Shown here in pieces: positions 53,755 to 61,901 of a stretch of 64,000 bases of DNA. Every line of letters begins with the position of its first letter. Position 1 is the first letter of the stretch. Source of the stretch: Arthrobacter sp. 18067 (lineage in GTDB: Bacteria; Actinomycetota; Actinomycetes; Actinomycetales; Micrococcaceae); contig NZ_CACSJJ010000009.1 in NCBI RefSeq assembly GCF_902706295.1, positions 1-64,000 on the forward strand. The letters are read 5' to 3'. The position numbers and the translations under genes are program-made. The notes below the pieces were generated by a model. That model was given only the letters and a program-made list of their open reading frames with translations. It ran no database searches and was not told where the DNA came from.

Positions 53755-55038
53755 ATGAGCACACATCCTTCACGCGTCTTTGTCGCGCGCCTGCTCGGCT
53801 TGGACGTCTTCGACCCCTTGGGCGATCGTCTGGGCCGCTTGCGCGACGTCGTGGTGCTCTCGCGCGGGACCCGTGGAGCCCCCCACGTGGTGGGTATCGT
53901 GGTGGAGGTACCAGGCAAGAAGCGGGTCTTCGTTCCCATGACCCGCATTACGTCCATCGACCAGACGCAGATCATTTGCACCGGTTTGGTCAACCTGCGC
54001 CGCTTCGAGCAGCGCGGCGCCGAAACGCTGGTGGTGGCCGAGATGTTCGATCGCCGGGTGACGCTGGCCGACGGCAGTGGAGACGCCACGATCGAGGACA
54101 TCGCCATGGACCAGCACCGGTCCAAGGACTGGTTCGTCAGCAAGCTGTTCGTACGGCGCGGACATTCTTTGTCACCGTTTGGCAGGCTCCGCCGCAACGA
54201 GACCCTCATCATCGATTGGGCCGACGCCCAGACCGGCGCCCACAACGAGCCCCAGGCCGCAACACAGTTCGTTGCGACCCACGAGGACCTCAAGCCCGCC
54301 GACTTTGCCGAGGCCCTGCAGGAAATGAGCGACAAACGGCGTTTTGAGGTAGCCAGTGAGCTCCAGGATGAGCGCCTCGCAGATGTCCTCCAGGAGCTCC
54401 CGGAAGATGACCAGGTTGAGATCCTTTCCGCCCTGGACGTTGAACGCGCCGCGGACGTCCTTGAAGAGATGGATCCCGACGACGCCGCCGACCTCCTCGC
54501 CGAGCTTCCGTCCGCGCAGGCCGAAGAGCTGCTTCAGCTCATGGAGCCCCAGGAAGCCGAGGATGTCCGCCGCCTCCTGGAGTACGACGAAGACACCGCA
54601 GGTGGCTTGATGACTCCTGTCCCTGTCATCCTCCCGCCGGAGGCGACTGTGGCCGAGGCGCTGGCCCACGTCCGCCGCGAAGAACTCTCACCCGCGCTGG
54701 CCTCCTCCATCTTCATCGCCCGCCCGCCTCTGGAGACACCCACCGGCCGTTTCCTTGGTGTGGTGCATATCCAGCAGCTTCTGCGTTTCCCTCCGCCGGA
54801 ACCTCTGGGCAACCTCGTCGACAAAAACCTGGAGCCACTTTCGGACCAGGCCCACATCAGCGAAGTTGCCCGGACCTTGGCCACGTACAACCTGAATTCC
54901 CTTCCAGTCGTGGACGACGACGGCCGCCTTGTGGGGGCGGTGACTGTTGATGACGTGCTGGATCACCTGTTGCCGGATGACTGGCGCGCCCACGAGGACG
55001 ATGCCCCTATAAGGAAACTTGGAGGCCGCATTGGCTGA
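53755..55038 (+). CDS. Soluble PRC-barrel, MgtE N-terminal and CBS domain protein
   Basis: A 427-residue protein with a PRC-barrel-like N-terminus (LGLDVFDPLGDRLGRLRDVV) and, after about residue 180, MgtE_N superhelical repeats (LQDERLADVLQELPEDDQVE, then EEMDPDDAADLLAELP). Two CBS motifs follow (DTAGGLMTPVPVILPPEATV and SLPVVDDDGRLVGAVTVDDVLD). These are the cytosolic Mg2+-sensing parts of MgtE, but the transmembrane channel domain is absent. It may sense Mg2+ or nucleotides and act on a partner. The DUF1003 membrane protein overlaps its 3' end by 8 nt, making it the obvious candidate partner. Leaderless ATG start. Confidence 0.92.
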   Translation: MSTHPSRVFVARLLGLDVFDPLGDRLGRLRDVVVLSRGTRGAPHVVGIVVEVPGKKRVFVPMTRITSIDQTQIICTGLVNLRRFEQRGAETLVVAEMFDRRVTLADGSGDATIEDIAMDQHRSKDWFVSKLFVRRGHSLSPFGRLRRNETLIIDWADAQTGAHNEPQAATQFVATHEDLKPADFAEALQEMSDKRRFEVASELQDERLADVLQELPEDDQVEILSALDVERAADVLEEMDPDDAADLLAELPSAQAEELLQLMEPQEAEDVRRLLEYDEDTAGGLMTPVPVILPPEATVAEALAHVRREELSPALASSIFIARPPLETPTGRFLGVVHIQQLLRFPPPEPLGNLVDKNLEPLSDQAHISEVARTLATYNLNSLPVVDDDGRLVGAVTVDDVLDHLLPDDWRAHEDDAPIRKLGGRIG

Positions 55039-55750
55039 TAACAACGCCACCCGATCCACCAAGACCACAGGACGCTCAGGCAGCAGCCTGGACACGCCCC
55101 TGAGCGGCCGGCAGCGGATCCTTCCCAAGTTCTCACCCAACCCGGACGCCTTCGGCAACGCGACGGAGGGTTTCGCCCGTTTCATGGGCACGCCCACGTT
55201 CCTTGTCTACATGACGGTGTTCTGCGTGTTCTGGCTTGCCTGGAACTCCTTCGCGCCCACGGACTGGCAGTTCGACCGGATGGAGCTGGGCTTCACCCTT
55301 CTGACCCTGATGCTCTCGCTGCAGGCCTCGTACGCCGCTCCCCTCCTGCTGCTGGCCCAGAACCGGCAGGACGACCGGGACCGTGTCTCGCTTCAGCAGG
55401 ACCGCCAGCGCGCGGAACGCAACCTCTCCGACACCGAGTACCTGACCCGGGAGTTGGCTTCCCTCCGCATAGCCCTGCGCGAAGTAGCCACCCGTGACTA
55501 CGTCCGGACCGAGCTCAGGAGCCTGCTGGAAGACATCATCGATGCCCAGGAGGAACTCCGCGAGAACGAAGGCTCCGCTGATGGCTCGGAGTCGCCGGGC
55601 GAGAAGGTCAAGGAGAAGCTCAAGGAGAAGCGCGATAAGTCGCGTGGTCCCCGCACCCAGCAGATTCCGAAGGTCCGCCAGGCCCGTGCCAGCGGCCCGC
55701 AGCACTCCACCGCAAAGCCAACTCCCGAGAACCCTGAAAGCCGGACCTGA
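55031..55750 (+). CDS. DUF1003 family membrane protein
   Basis: A 239-residue DUF1003 protein. Two membrane helices at about residues 58-77 and 86-110 are linked by NSFAPTDWQFDR, which is characteristic. A long coiled-coil follows (about residues 120-185, QDDRDRVSLQQDRQRAERNL) and then a Lys-rich tail. I chose the TTG at 55031, with GGAGG 5 nt upstream, overlapping the preceding stop by 8 nt; another TTG at 55019 is less well placed. Function is unknown. Tight coupling to the MgtE_N-CBS gene suggests they work together. The mrp gene follows after 4 nt. Confidence 0.9.
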   Translation: MADNNATRSTKTTGRSGSSLDTPLSGRQRILPKFSPNPDAFGNATEGFARFMGTPTFLVYMTVFCVFWLAWNSFAPTDWQFDRMELGFTLLTLMLSLQASYAAPLLLLAQNRQDDRDRVSLQQDRQRAERNLSDTEYLTRELASLRIALREVATRDYVRTELRSLLEDIIDAQEELRENEGSADGSESPGEKVKEKLKEKRDKSRGPRTQQIPKVRQARASGPQHSTAKPTPENPESRT

Positions 55751-55754
55751 CCGT

Positions 55755-56882
55755 ATGAGCACCACATCTGCCGAGGCTCTTCATGCTGCCTTGGCAACCG
55801 TCATTGATCCCGAGCTACGCCGGCCCATCACGGAACTCGGGATGGTGGAATCGGTGTCCGCCGACGATGCCGGCGCCGTGCACGTAGCTGTCCTGCTGAC
55901 CATTGCCGGGTGCCCGCTGCGCGAGACCATCACGGAGGACGCCACGGCGGCGTTGTCCAGTGTGCCCGGCGTAACCGGCGTGGACGTGGAACTGAAGGTC
56001 ATGACGCCGGCCCAACGCGAAGCCCTCAAGGAACAACTCCGAGGACCCGGCGGGCAGCGAGGCATACCTTTCACCAAGCCTGGTTCGCTGACCAAGGTTT
56101 ACGCCGTTGCCAGTGGAAAGGGTGGTGTCGGCAAGTCCTCGGTCACCGTCAACCTCGCCTGTGCATTGGCCGCCCAGGGCCTGCGGGTGGGCATTGTGGA
56201 CGCCGACGTCCACGGCTTCTCAGTTCCGGCCCTTATGGGGATCACCCAAAAGCCCACCCAAGTTGACGACATGATCCTGCCCCCGGTGGCGTACGGAGTG
56301 AAAGTCATCTCGATCGGCATGTTCGTCGCTGGCAACCAGCCGGTTGCCTGGCGTGGACCCATGCTCCACCGCGCCCTTGAACAGTTCCTGACGGACGTCT
56401 ATTTCGGCGACCTCGATGCCCTCTTCCTGGACCTGCCTCCGGGCACGGGCGACATTGCCATTTCCGTAGCCCAGTTGTTGCCGAACGCCGAGATCCTGGT
56501 AGTGACCACGCCGCAGGCAGCTGCAGCGGACGTCGCTGAACGCGCCGGAACCATCGCCACCCAGACAGGGCAGAAGGTGGCCGGCGTCATCGAGAACATG
56601 TCGTTTCTGGAGATGCCCGACGGCGGCCGGATGGAATTGTTCGGAAGTGGCGGAGGGGCCATCCTGGCTGAGCGGTTGAGCGCTGCCGTAGGTACCGATG
56701 TTCCGCTTCTGGGGCAGATTCCGTTGGACATCCGGTTGCGTGAGGGTGGCGACGCCGGGAAGCCCGTGGTCCTGGCAGCACCCGAAACGGCCGCTGCCAA
56801 GGCCATGCAGGAAGTCGCCTCGGCCTTGGCCTCACGGCCTCGCGGATTGTCAGGCCTGCCGCTGGGGATTCAGCCGCGCTGA
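55755..56882 (+). CDS. mrp: Mrp/ApbC-type P-loop ATPase (Fe-S cluster carrier family)
   Basis: A 375-residue protein. An N-terminal MIP18/DUF59 domain covers residues about 5-85 (VIDPELRRPITELGMV with a single Cys in IAGCPLRET). A Mrp ATPase domain follows with the deviant Walker A ASGKGGVGKSS, VGIVDADVHGFSVP and DLPPGTGD. The usual CxxC cluster-binding motif is absent: after ENMSF comes LEMPDGGRMELFGSGGG. Fe-S carrier function is therefore assumed from the family and needs another ligand source. It follows the DUF1003 gene by 4 nt, making a three-gene unit. Confidence 0.93.
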   Translation: MSTTSAEALHAALATVIDPELRRPITELGMVESVSADDAGAVHVAVLLTIAGCPLRETITEDATAALSSVPGVTGVDVELKVMTPAQREALKEQLRGPGGQRGIPFTKPGSLTKVYAVASGKGGVGKSSVTVNLACALAAQGLRVGIVDADVHGFSVPALMGITQKPTQVDDMILPPVAYGVKVISIGMFVAGNQPVAWRGPMLHRALEQFLTDVYFGDLDALFLDLPPGTGDIAISVAQLLPNAEILVVTTPQAAAADVAERAGTIATQTGQKVAGVIENMSFLEMPDGGRMELFGSGGGAILAERLSAAVGTDVPLLGQIPLDIRLREGGDAGKPVVLAAPETAAAKAMQEVASALASRPRGLSGLPLGIQPR

Positions 56883-56919
56883 CGGACACCGCGTTTACGA
56901 CGCAGCCGGGTATCCCGGA

Positions 56920-57321
56920 TCAGGTGGCTTCGGAGTCGAAAGGCGCGGCTTCGCCGTCGGCCAGGCGTTCAATGACACGGGTCGGGGCCTTGGGCTTGGC
57001 CTCTGTCGACGCGGTGGCGGCAGCAGTAGCGGCAACAGCAGGAGCACCGGCACTCACGGGCTTGGAGTCATCATCAAGGAGGGCATCCTTGATGATGCGC
57101 CGGGGATCGTACTGGCGGGGATCGTACTTCTTCCAGTCGACTTCATCGATATCGATGCCGACTTCTTCCTTGATCTGCTCACGCGCGCCCGAAGCCATCC
57201 GCCGGACTTCCTTGACCAGGTTTGCGAGCTTTTGAGTGTATTCGGGCAAACGGCTGGGACCGATGACGAGTACGCCGATAATCAGAAGGAGTATGAACTC
57301 CGGGCCGTTGATTCCAAACAC
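56920..57321 (-). CDS. tatB: Sec-independent (Tat) translocase protein TatB
   Basis: A 133-residue TatB. The N-terminal FGINGPEFILLLIIGVLVIG membrane helix is followed by PSRLPEYTQKLANLVKEVRRM, an amphipathic helix typical of TatB. The C-terminal half is Ala/Pro/Lys-rich and disordered. TatB hands folded twin-arginine proteins to TatC; tatA and tatC are not in this window. The start is the GTG at 57321. It lies 31 nt downstream of the anti-sigma gene on the same strand, so it is probably expressed with sigE. Confidence 0.92.
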   Translation of the reverse strand: MFGINGPEFILLLIIGVLVIGPSRLPEYTQKLANLVKEVRRMASGAREQIKEEVGIDIDEVDWKKYDPRQYDPRRIIKDALLDDDSKPVSAGAPAVAATAAATASTEAKPKAPTRVIERLADGEAAPFDSEAT

Positions 57322-57352
57322 GCTACGAAGATTACCTTGTCTGTGGTGTCGC

Positions 57353-58267
57353 TCATAAACCGGCGGGACGGAGAAGGGTCTGGAGGCCGCGCAGCAGTCT
57401 CGCATACCATGCCTCCGACCCTTCACTGGAAGGCGGAACGGCCACGGACTCCCCGGCCCGGACGATCTCGGGAACGGCGTCATCCGCGGATTCTGCCGGG
57501 AGGTCGGACGCATAGCTGATCACGGCCGCAGGCATGGTGTAGACAGCCTTCCACGGGCTTCCCTGCGTGACGGAAAGGCGTGCGGACGTGGTTTGTCCGG
57601 TGGCGGCCTGATCCACCGGCAGGTGCTCTTCCACGATGGTGGCGTAGTGCCCTTGGCTTTCAAGCCTGAGCTCCACAGCTGGATGACCGTTATGCATGGT
57701 TGCCTGGGCTGACACGATGTGGAAGCCCATGGCTGACAGTTCAGGGCAAGCCCACCCGTCTTCCCGCAGGATATCCAACTGGGCAGCACTCAAGCTGACG
57801 GCGCTGCCAGCCCGGAAAGTGGGTCCCACTGTGGTGTCAGCAGATGTTCCCGTCCACGCGCCGGCGAGTGCACCAACTTCGCTGGTTCCCGGGAGGGCCT
57901 GGGCTTGGTCATCGCCTGATACGACATAAGCCGATACTGCGAGGGCGCCGACGCTTACCACCAGGGTGCTCGCGGCTACGCCCGCAAGGCGAACGCCACG
58001 ACGGAGCCCGGACCCGGATGCCTGGGCCGGGAACGCCTGGTCCGGCTCGTTGGCAAGCCTCTCGGTGTGCTGAATGAGCCGGGCGGCCAGATCCTGGCTT
58101 GCTTCGGGCACGGCGGCACTTCGAAGCCGTTCAAGGTACTGCCGCTCCCGGCGTTGGGCGGTGCTGCAATCGGCGCATTCCTGCACGTGTTCCGGGCTTC
58201 GCGTATGGCGCAGGGCAGCTAATTTGCGCCGGGACAAAGGTCCCGGACGTTGAGGATGTCGGGGCAT
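57353..58267 (-). CDS. Membrane anti-sigma factor of SigE (RseA-like, zinc motif)
   Basis: A 304-residue anti-sigma factor. The zinc anti-sigma motif HVQECADC (H-x3-C-x2-C) is at about residues 26-33, in the N-terminal cytosolic domain. A membrane helix follows at about 92-115 (GVAASTLVVSVGALAVSAYV), then an outer domain of about 190 residues with VSLSAAQLDILREDGWACPEL. It should hold SigE inactive until envelope stress or thiol/zinc changes release it. The ATG lies 7 nt past the sigE stop, making them co-transcribed. The outer domain is longer than in mycobacterial RseA. Confidence 0.9.
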   Translation of the reverse strand: MPRHPQRPGPLSRRKLAALRHTRSPEHVQECADCSTAQRRERQYLERLRSAAVPEASQDLAARLIQHTERLANEPDQAFPAQASGSGLRRGVRLAGVAASTLVVSVGALAVSAYVVSGDDQAQALPGTSEVGALAGAWTGTSADTTVGPTFRAGSAVSLSAAQLDILREDGWACPELSAMGFHIVSAQATMHNGHPAVELRLESQGHYATIVEEHLPVDQAATGQTTSARLSVTQGSPWKAVYTMPAAVISYASDLPAESADDAVPEIVRAGESVAVPPSSEGSEAWYARLLRGLQTLLRPAGL

Positions 58268-58274
58268 CGACGTC

Positions 58275-58898
58275 CTAAAGAATGCTGGCGATGCGCGGCA
58301 TCTTCAGGCGCGGCTTGCGTGCCTCCGCGGGACGGGGGTCACGGTGGGCAAGCTTCTCGCGCAGCATGGTCCGGCCGCGGTGGATGCGGGACCTGACGGT
58401 CCCCAGCTTCACGCCCAGGGCCTCTGCAACCTCGTCATACGAGAGGCCTTCAAGATCGCACAGCACGACGGCGGCGCGGAAGTCGGGCGGCAGCTCCTCC
58501 AGCGCGCGCTGGACGTCCAGGTCAAGGTTGTTGTGCTCGAAGCTCTGCTCCGGACCGGGTTCGCGGCCGGGCAAGCGCGACTCGGCATCCTCAGCAAGTG
58601 CGTCGAAACGGATCCGGCTCTTGCGCCGGGCCTGGTCCAGGAACAGGTTGGTGGTGATGCGGTGCAGCCAGCCATCCAAGGTCCCCGGCTTGAAGTTCTC
58701 AAGAGAACGGAATACCCGGACAAAGACCTCCTGTGTGAGGTCCTCGGCGTCGAACTTGTTGCCGGTCAGGCGATAGGCGAGGCGATATACCTTGGCGGAG
58801 TGGTTCGCGACCACTTCCTCCCAGCTGGGCATGACCCAGTCAGTAACGGCCTCAAGGCTTTCCGATGTTTGGACTGGCGCAGCATGCGATGCCGGCAT
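58275..58898 (-). CDS. sigE: ECF sigma factor SigE
   Basis: A 207-residue extracytoplasmic-function sigma factor. The sigma-2 region is at about residues 30-95 ([20 protein letters not shown], then [20 protein letters not shown]). The sigma-4 region is at about 135-185 ([20 protein letters not shown], then [20 protein letters not shown]). The basic C-terminal tail ends in [10 protein letters not shown]. It has a strong GAGGGGAG ribosome-binding site. Order sigE, anti-sigma, tatB and a divergent O-methyltransferase matches the mycobacterial sigE locus as I recall it, except that htrA is missing. A SigE autoregulatory promoter could not be pinned down by eye. Confidence 0.94.
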   Translation of the reverse strand: MPASHAAPVQTSESLEAVTDWVMPSWEEVVANHSAKVYRLAYRLTGNKFDAEDLTQEVFVRVFRSLENFKPGTLDGWLHRITTNLFLDQARRKSRIRFDALAEDAESRLPGREPGPEQSFEHNNLDLDVQRALEELPPDFRAAVVLCDLEGLSYDEVAEALGVKLGTVRSRIHRGRTMLREKLAHRDPRPAEARKPRLKMPRIASIL

Positions 58899-59134
58899 CG
58901 TCCACTCCCCTCAAACTGTGGTTCACCGAGTCTTCGGCGCCGCCCACCTCATGGATGACCGGAGCATTATCATCCCAAGGTTGTCTGGGAATTTCCTGAC
59001 TGGGAGCGGTTTTTCCCGCAGGGCTGAATACGCTTGCGGACACAGCTCCAGGGCGTCGCTCCAACAACTGGGATACGTGGGCTGACACAGTAGTCTGGTA
59101 CAAACACCCCTACCCGCGGAAAGCGAAACCCTTC

Positions 59135-59767
59135 ATGAGTGCCGACAAGTCAAGCAGCTGGTCCTATGCAGAAGATCTGCCTGCTGAGGATGACGTCTTG
59201 TTGCGCGCCCGGGAGAGGTCCTTCGAGCTGGGAGTCACGCCCATCAGCCCGGGTGTCGGGGCGGTCCTGACGGTCCTGGCTGCCGCTTCCAAGGCCCAGA
59301 CCGTGGTCGAAGTCGGCTCGGGAGCTGGGGTGTCCGGTGTTTGCCTGCTGCGTGGCCTGAGCCCCCAGGCCGTCCTGACCACCATTGACGTTGACGTCGA
59401 ACACCTCAAGGCCGCCAGGGAAGCCTTCCTGGAATCGGGCAGCCCTGCCAACCGTACGCGCACTATTTCCGGCCGCGCAGCTGACGTGCTGCCGCGCTTG
59501 ACCGACTCCGCCTACGACCTCGTTTTCATCGACGCAGACAAGCCGAACTTCCCCAAGTACGTGGAACAGGCGATCCGCCTGCTCAAGTCCGGCGGAACGC
59601 TGGTCATCAACGATGCCCTGGACAAGGACCGTGTAGCCAACCCCGCTGCGCGCGACTCCACCACCGTGGTCCTGCGCCAGATTGGCAAGGCAATTCGCGA
59701 CGACGAGCGGTTGGCTTCAGCCATGCTGCCCACCGGCGATGGCCTGCTGGTAGCGGTCAAGAAGTAA
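59135..59767 (+). CDS. SAM-dependent O-methyltransferase (class I, catechol-OMT-like)
   Basis: A 210-residue methyltransferase of the O-methyltransferase family 3. The AdoMet motif is VVEVGSGAGVSGVCLLRGL, followed by LTTIDVDVEH and the metal-binding YDLVFIDADKPNFPKY with DAL in LVINDALD. The acceptor substrate is unknown. It is divergent from sigE, with GCGGAAAG before the ATG and a candidate TAGTCT -10 about 40 nt upstream. A terminator follows. Confidence 0.92.
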   Translation: MSADKSSSWSYAEDLPAEDDVLLRARERSFELGVTPISPGVGAVLTVLAAASKAQTVVEVGSGAGVSGVCLLRGLSPQAVLTTIDVDVEHLKAAREAFLESGSPANRTRTISGRAADVLPRLTDSAYDLVFIDADKPNFPKYVEQAIRLLKSGGTLVINDALDKDRVANPAARDSTTVVLRQIGKAIRDDERLASAMLPTGDGLLVAVKK

Positions 59768-59814
59768 CCTGCGGTCCTGGTCCGTACGGGACCAAACAAT
59801 AACCGGCCTTAAAC

Positions 59815-59850
59815 AAAAGCAGGGCCCGGCTCCCGCCGGGCCCTGCTTTT
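59815..59850. terminator. Terminator between O-methyltransferase and DUF3117 genes
   Basis: A perfect 16-bp stem (59815-59830 with 59835-59850) with AAAA and TTTT ends and a TCCC loop. Functional in both directions by appearance. Confidence 0.92.
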
Positions 59851-59854
59851 AAAT

Positions 59855-60022
59855 CTATTCGGTCACACCTACGAGGCATTCCTTGAGGTTTTCCGCTTCG
59901 GCGGCATTGAGCTCGACTACAAGTCGTCCTCCGCCTTCGAGTGGCACACGCATGATCAGGCTGCGTCCCTCTTTGGTAACTTCCATAGGGCCGTCGCCAG
60001 TACGTGGTTTCATAGCCGCCAT
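59855..60022 (-). CDS. DUF3117 family small protein
   Basis: A 55-residue acidic/basic protein conserved across actinobacteria. It begins MAAMKPRTGDGPMEVTKEGR and ends KECLVGVTE, with one cysteine near the C-terminus. The ATG at 60022 has GGAGGGG 9 nt upstream; a longer reading from 60103 is not supported. Function is unknown. It is a single-gene unit with a likely long leader. Confidence 0.93.
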   Translation of the reverse strand: MAAMKPRTGDGPMEVTKEGRSLIMRVPLEGGGRLVVELNAAEAENLKECLVGVTE

Positions 60023-60162
60023 TAGGAAAATCCCCTCCATTTGTCCCAAGTCACGCCCAACCCGGCCGGGCTGGATCCGCGTCGCAATTGCAGCCGGCGG
60101 CACCGCTTGGGAGGCCGCCTTGGCCGGGCACTTTTTAGGTGCTTTGTCCTTGCTCGTAGTCC

Positions 60163-60192
60163 ATTATCCCGTACTTACCCGTCCGTAGCGAA
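60163..60192 (-). promoter_or_regulatory. Candidate promoter of the DUF3117 gene
   Basis: On the minus strand TTCGCT (60187-60192), 18 nt, GATAAT (60163-60168). It would give a leader of about 135 nt. The -35 is weak. Confidence 0.35.
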
Positions 60193-60250
60193 TCAGCGGG
60201 CCATTTGTCCGGGCTTTGTACATATTGTGTTTCCCGGGCAAAGCTCCACG

Positions 60251-61546
60251 TCAGGGCGGATAGTCGCCACCGCCGGGCAACGGAGCCCATGCCCAAAGCC
60301 ATACCACCCAGACGATTTGGAGGAGAACGAACAGGACCACCACGGTCCCCCGATAGGCTCTGGACCTGGACAGCAGCGCCGCACCCAAAGCCAGCGGGAA
60401 AAGCGGTAGCAGCATCCGGAAGGTGCTGGTCTGCGGATGCAGGAATACCAGCAGATAGCCCATATAACAGGCGCACCACAGCCGGAGTTCCGTTCCTATG
60501 GCCCTGACGGGCTTGGAGATCATCACCAGCACGAAAAGAGCGGTGAAGACGAAGGGGGCCAGCACTCCCAGCACGGGCCCGAACAACATCCGGCCAGTAT
60601 CAAACCACGGTTTAAAGGGGACAAGATCATGTCCCCGCCATGCCGTTTCCGTGCGGGTGTAGGCCGCGGGGTCCCCTGTCACGGCCCAAGCGATGGCCGG
60701 CCACGCCAAGGCTCCAAGACCCGTCGCGAACACCAGGACGGCCAGTGACACCAAGCTGCGCGTCGAGCTCGGACCTTTTACAGTGCCGACTGCTGTCGTC
60801 CCACCAACTGTTTCCAGCGCCGATGCCGGCGGCCGCAACCGGCCCCATAACCGCCACAGGAACAGAAGCCCCAGCATGGCGGCAAACGGAACTCCGGTTG
60901 GCCTGGACAAACACATCAGGAGCACGACGGGAATGGCTGCAAGGTAGTGGCGCCTGACGACGAGCAACAGTGACGCCGCCAGCAGCAGCAGGTTCAAGGA
61001 TTCGGCATACGGGACTTGCAGGATCGGGGACACCGGAAAAGTGGAAACGAAGACTACGCCCCACATCGCCGAGCGCCTGCCTGCGAACTCCCGGAAGAGC
61101 TTGTAGATGACTAATGCCGCACCCAGTCCGGCCAGCATCGCAATGGCCGTGAGGGCAGGCAATGCCCCGATCCCGGTGATTGCGGACACGCCGCGCGCCA
61201 GGAAGGGAAACAGCGCATAGAAGGCCCAGGCATTTTCCTTGACCACGCCGTTTGCATCCACGGGCAGTACCGAGGGATAGCCCTTGTCTGCGGCTTCCTG
61301 GTACCAGCGTCCGTCCCAGATCGTAATGAAGTTCCAGTAGTCCGGCGCGGGCGGGAACCAGGGGTTGGTTCCCTGGTGAATGGCCGCGGCCATGAAGATA
61401 CAGGCGCTGACCACCCTGGCCGCCACGAAGACCAAGGAAACCTGCAGCCACCACGGCCACGCGCCCATCCGAGCCACTGCGGCTGAGACCGCATGCGAGA
61501 CCCGGGATGTCGCGCCTTCGGTCTGGGCGGGAGCCTCCGGGCTCAC
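60251..61546 (-). CDS. Polytopic mannosyltransferase-like membrane protein (PIG-V/GT-C type)
   Basis: A 431-residue membrane protein with about ten hydrophobic segments. The luminal motif IWDGRWYQEAADKGYP, with its acidic residue, matches the PIG-V-like mannosyltransferase family of GT-C enzymes, which use polyprenyl-phosphate mannose. It probably works on cell-envelope glycans or glycoproteins; the acceptor is unknown. The start is GTG at 61546, overlapping the stop of the DivIVA-domain gene by 4 nt (GTGA). It is the last gene of a three-gene operon starting at the LOG-family gene. Confidence 0.87.
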   Translation of the reverse strand: MSPEAPAQTEGATSRVSHAVSAAVARMGAWPWWLQVSLVFVAARVVSACIFMAAAIHQGTNPWFPPAPDYWNFITIWDGRWYQEAADKGYPSVLPVDANGVVKENAWAFYALFPFLARGVSAITGIGALPALTAIAMLAGLGAALVIYKLFREFAGRRSAMWGVVFVSTFPVSPILQVPYAESLNLLLLAASLLLVVRRHYLAAIPVVLLMCLSRPTGVPFAAMLGLLFLWRLWGRLRPPASALETVGGTTAVGTVKGPSSTRSLVSLAVLVFATGLGALAWPAIAWAVTGDPAAYTRTETAWRGHDLVPFKPWFDTGRMLFGPVLGVLAPFVFTALFVLVMISKPVRAIGTELRLWCACYMGYLLVFLHPQTSTFRMLLPLFPLALGAALLSRSRAYRGTVVVLFVLLQIVWVVWLWAWAPLPGGGDYPP

Positions 61547-61875
61547 GGTTTGTTCCGCGTGGTTTCGCCATCCTCCAGCCGCGGCTGTGCCAGTGCATTG
61601 AGTCTTTCGATCTCACGGTCCTTGGCCAGCAGCTGGTCCCGAAGGTCATCAAGGACCTGGTCAACCTGGTCCATCCGGTATCCCCTGAGCCCCAGCGCGA
61701 AACGCAGGGAATCGATATCGGAGGGCTTTGCCTGGGACGGCAGCACCACGGGGGGCAGGTTTGGTACGGGGTCGTCGAGGCCCGCTCCAATCGAGCGCCC
61801 CCGGACCATCCCGGCTCCGAGGTACAGCGCAGCGCCGAGAAGGACAATCGCGAGGAACACCAGGAAAAAGCTCAC
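61543..61875 (-). CDS. Membrane-anchored DivIVA-domain protein
   Basis: A 110-residue protein with an N-terminal membrane helix (residues about 3-22, FLVFLAIVLLGAALYLGAGM), a Pro-rich linker, then a DivIVA-type segment (DSLRFALGLRGYRMDQVDQV) and a short coiled coil. It resembles small DivIVA-domain proteins of actinobacteria that may place envelope enzymes near growth sites. GTG start at 61875. Overlap with the mannosyltransferase gene hints at a shared envelope role. Confidence 0.87.
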   Translation of the reverse strand: MSFFLVFLAIVLLGAALYLGAGMVRGRSIGAGLDDPVPNLPPVVLPSQAKPSDIDSLRFALGLRGYRMDQVDQVLDDLRDQLLAKDREIERLNALAQPRLEDGETTRNKP

Positions 61876-61901
61876 AGGTCCATCGTGCCAGAAACGAGGG
61901 C

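Noticed and set aside
53679..54335. N-terminal extension of the YflT-like protein
   Set aside because: The extra part is antisense to the MgtE_N-CBS gene, and the conserved domain starts at the ATG at 53678.
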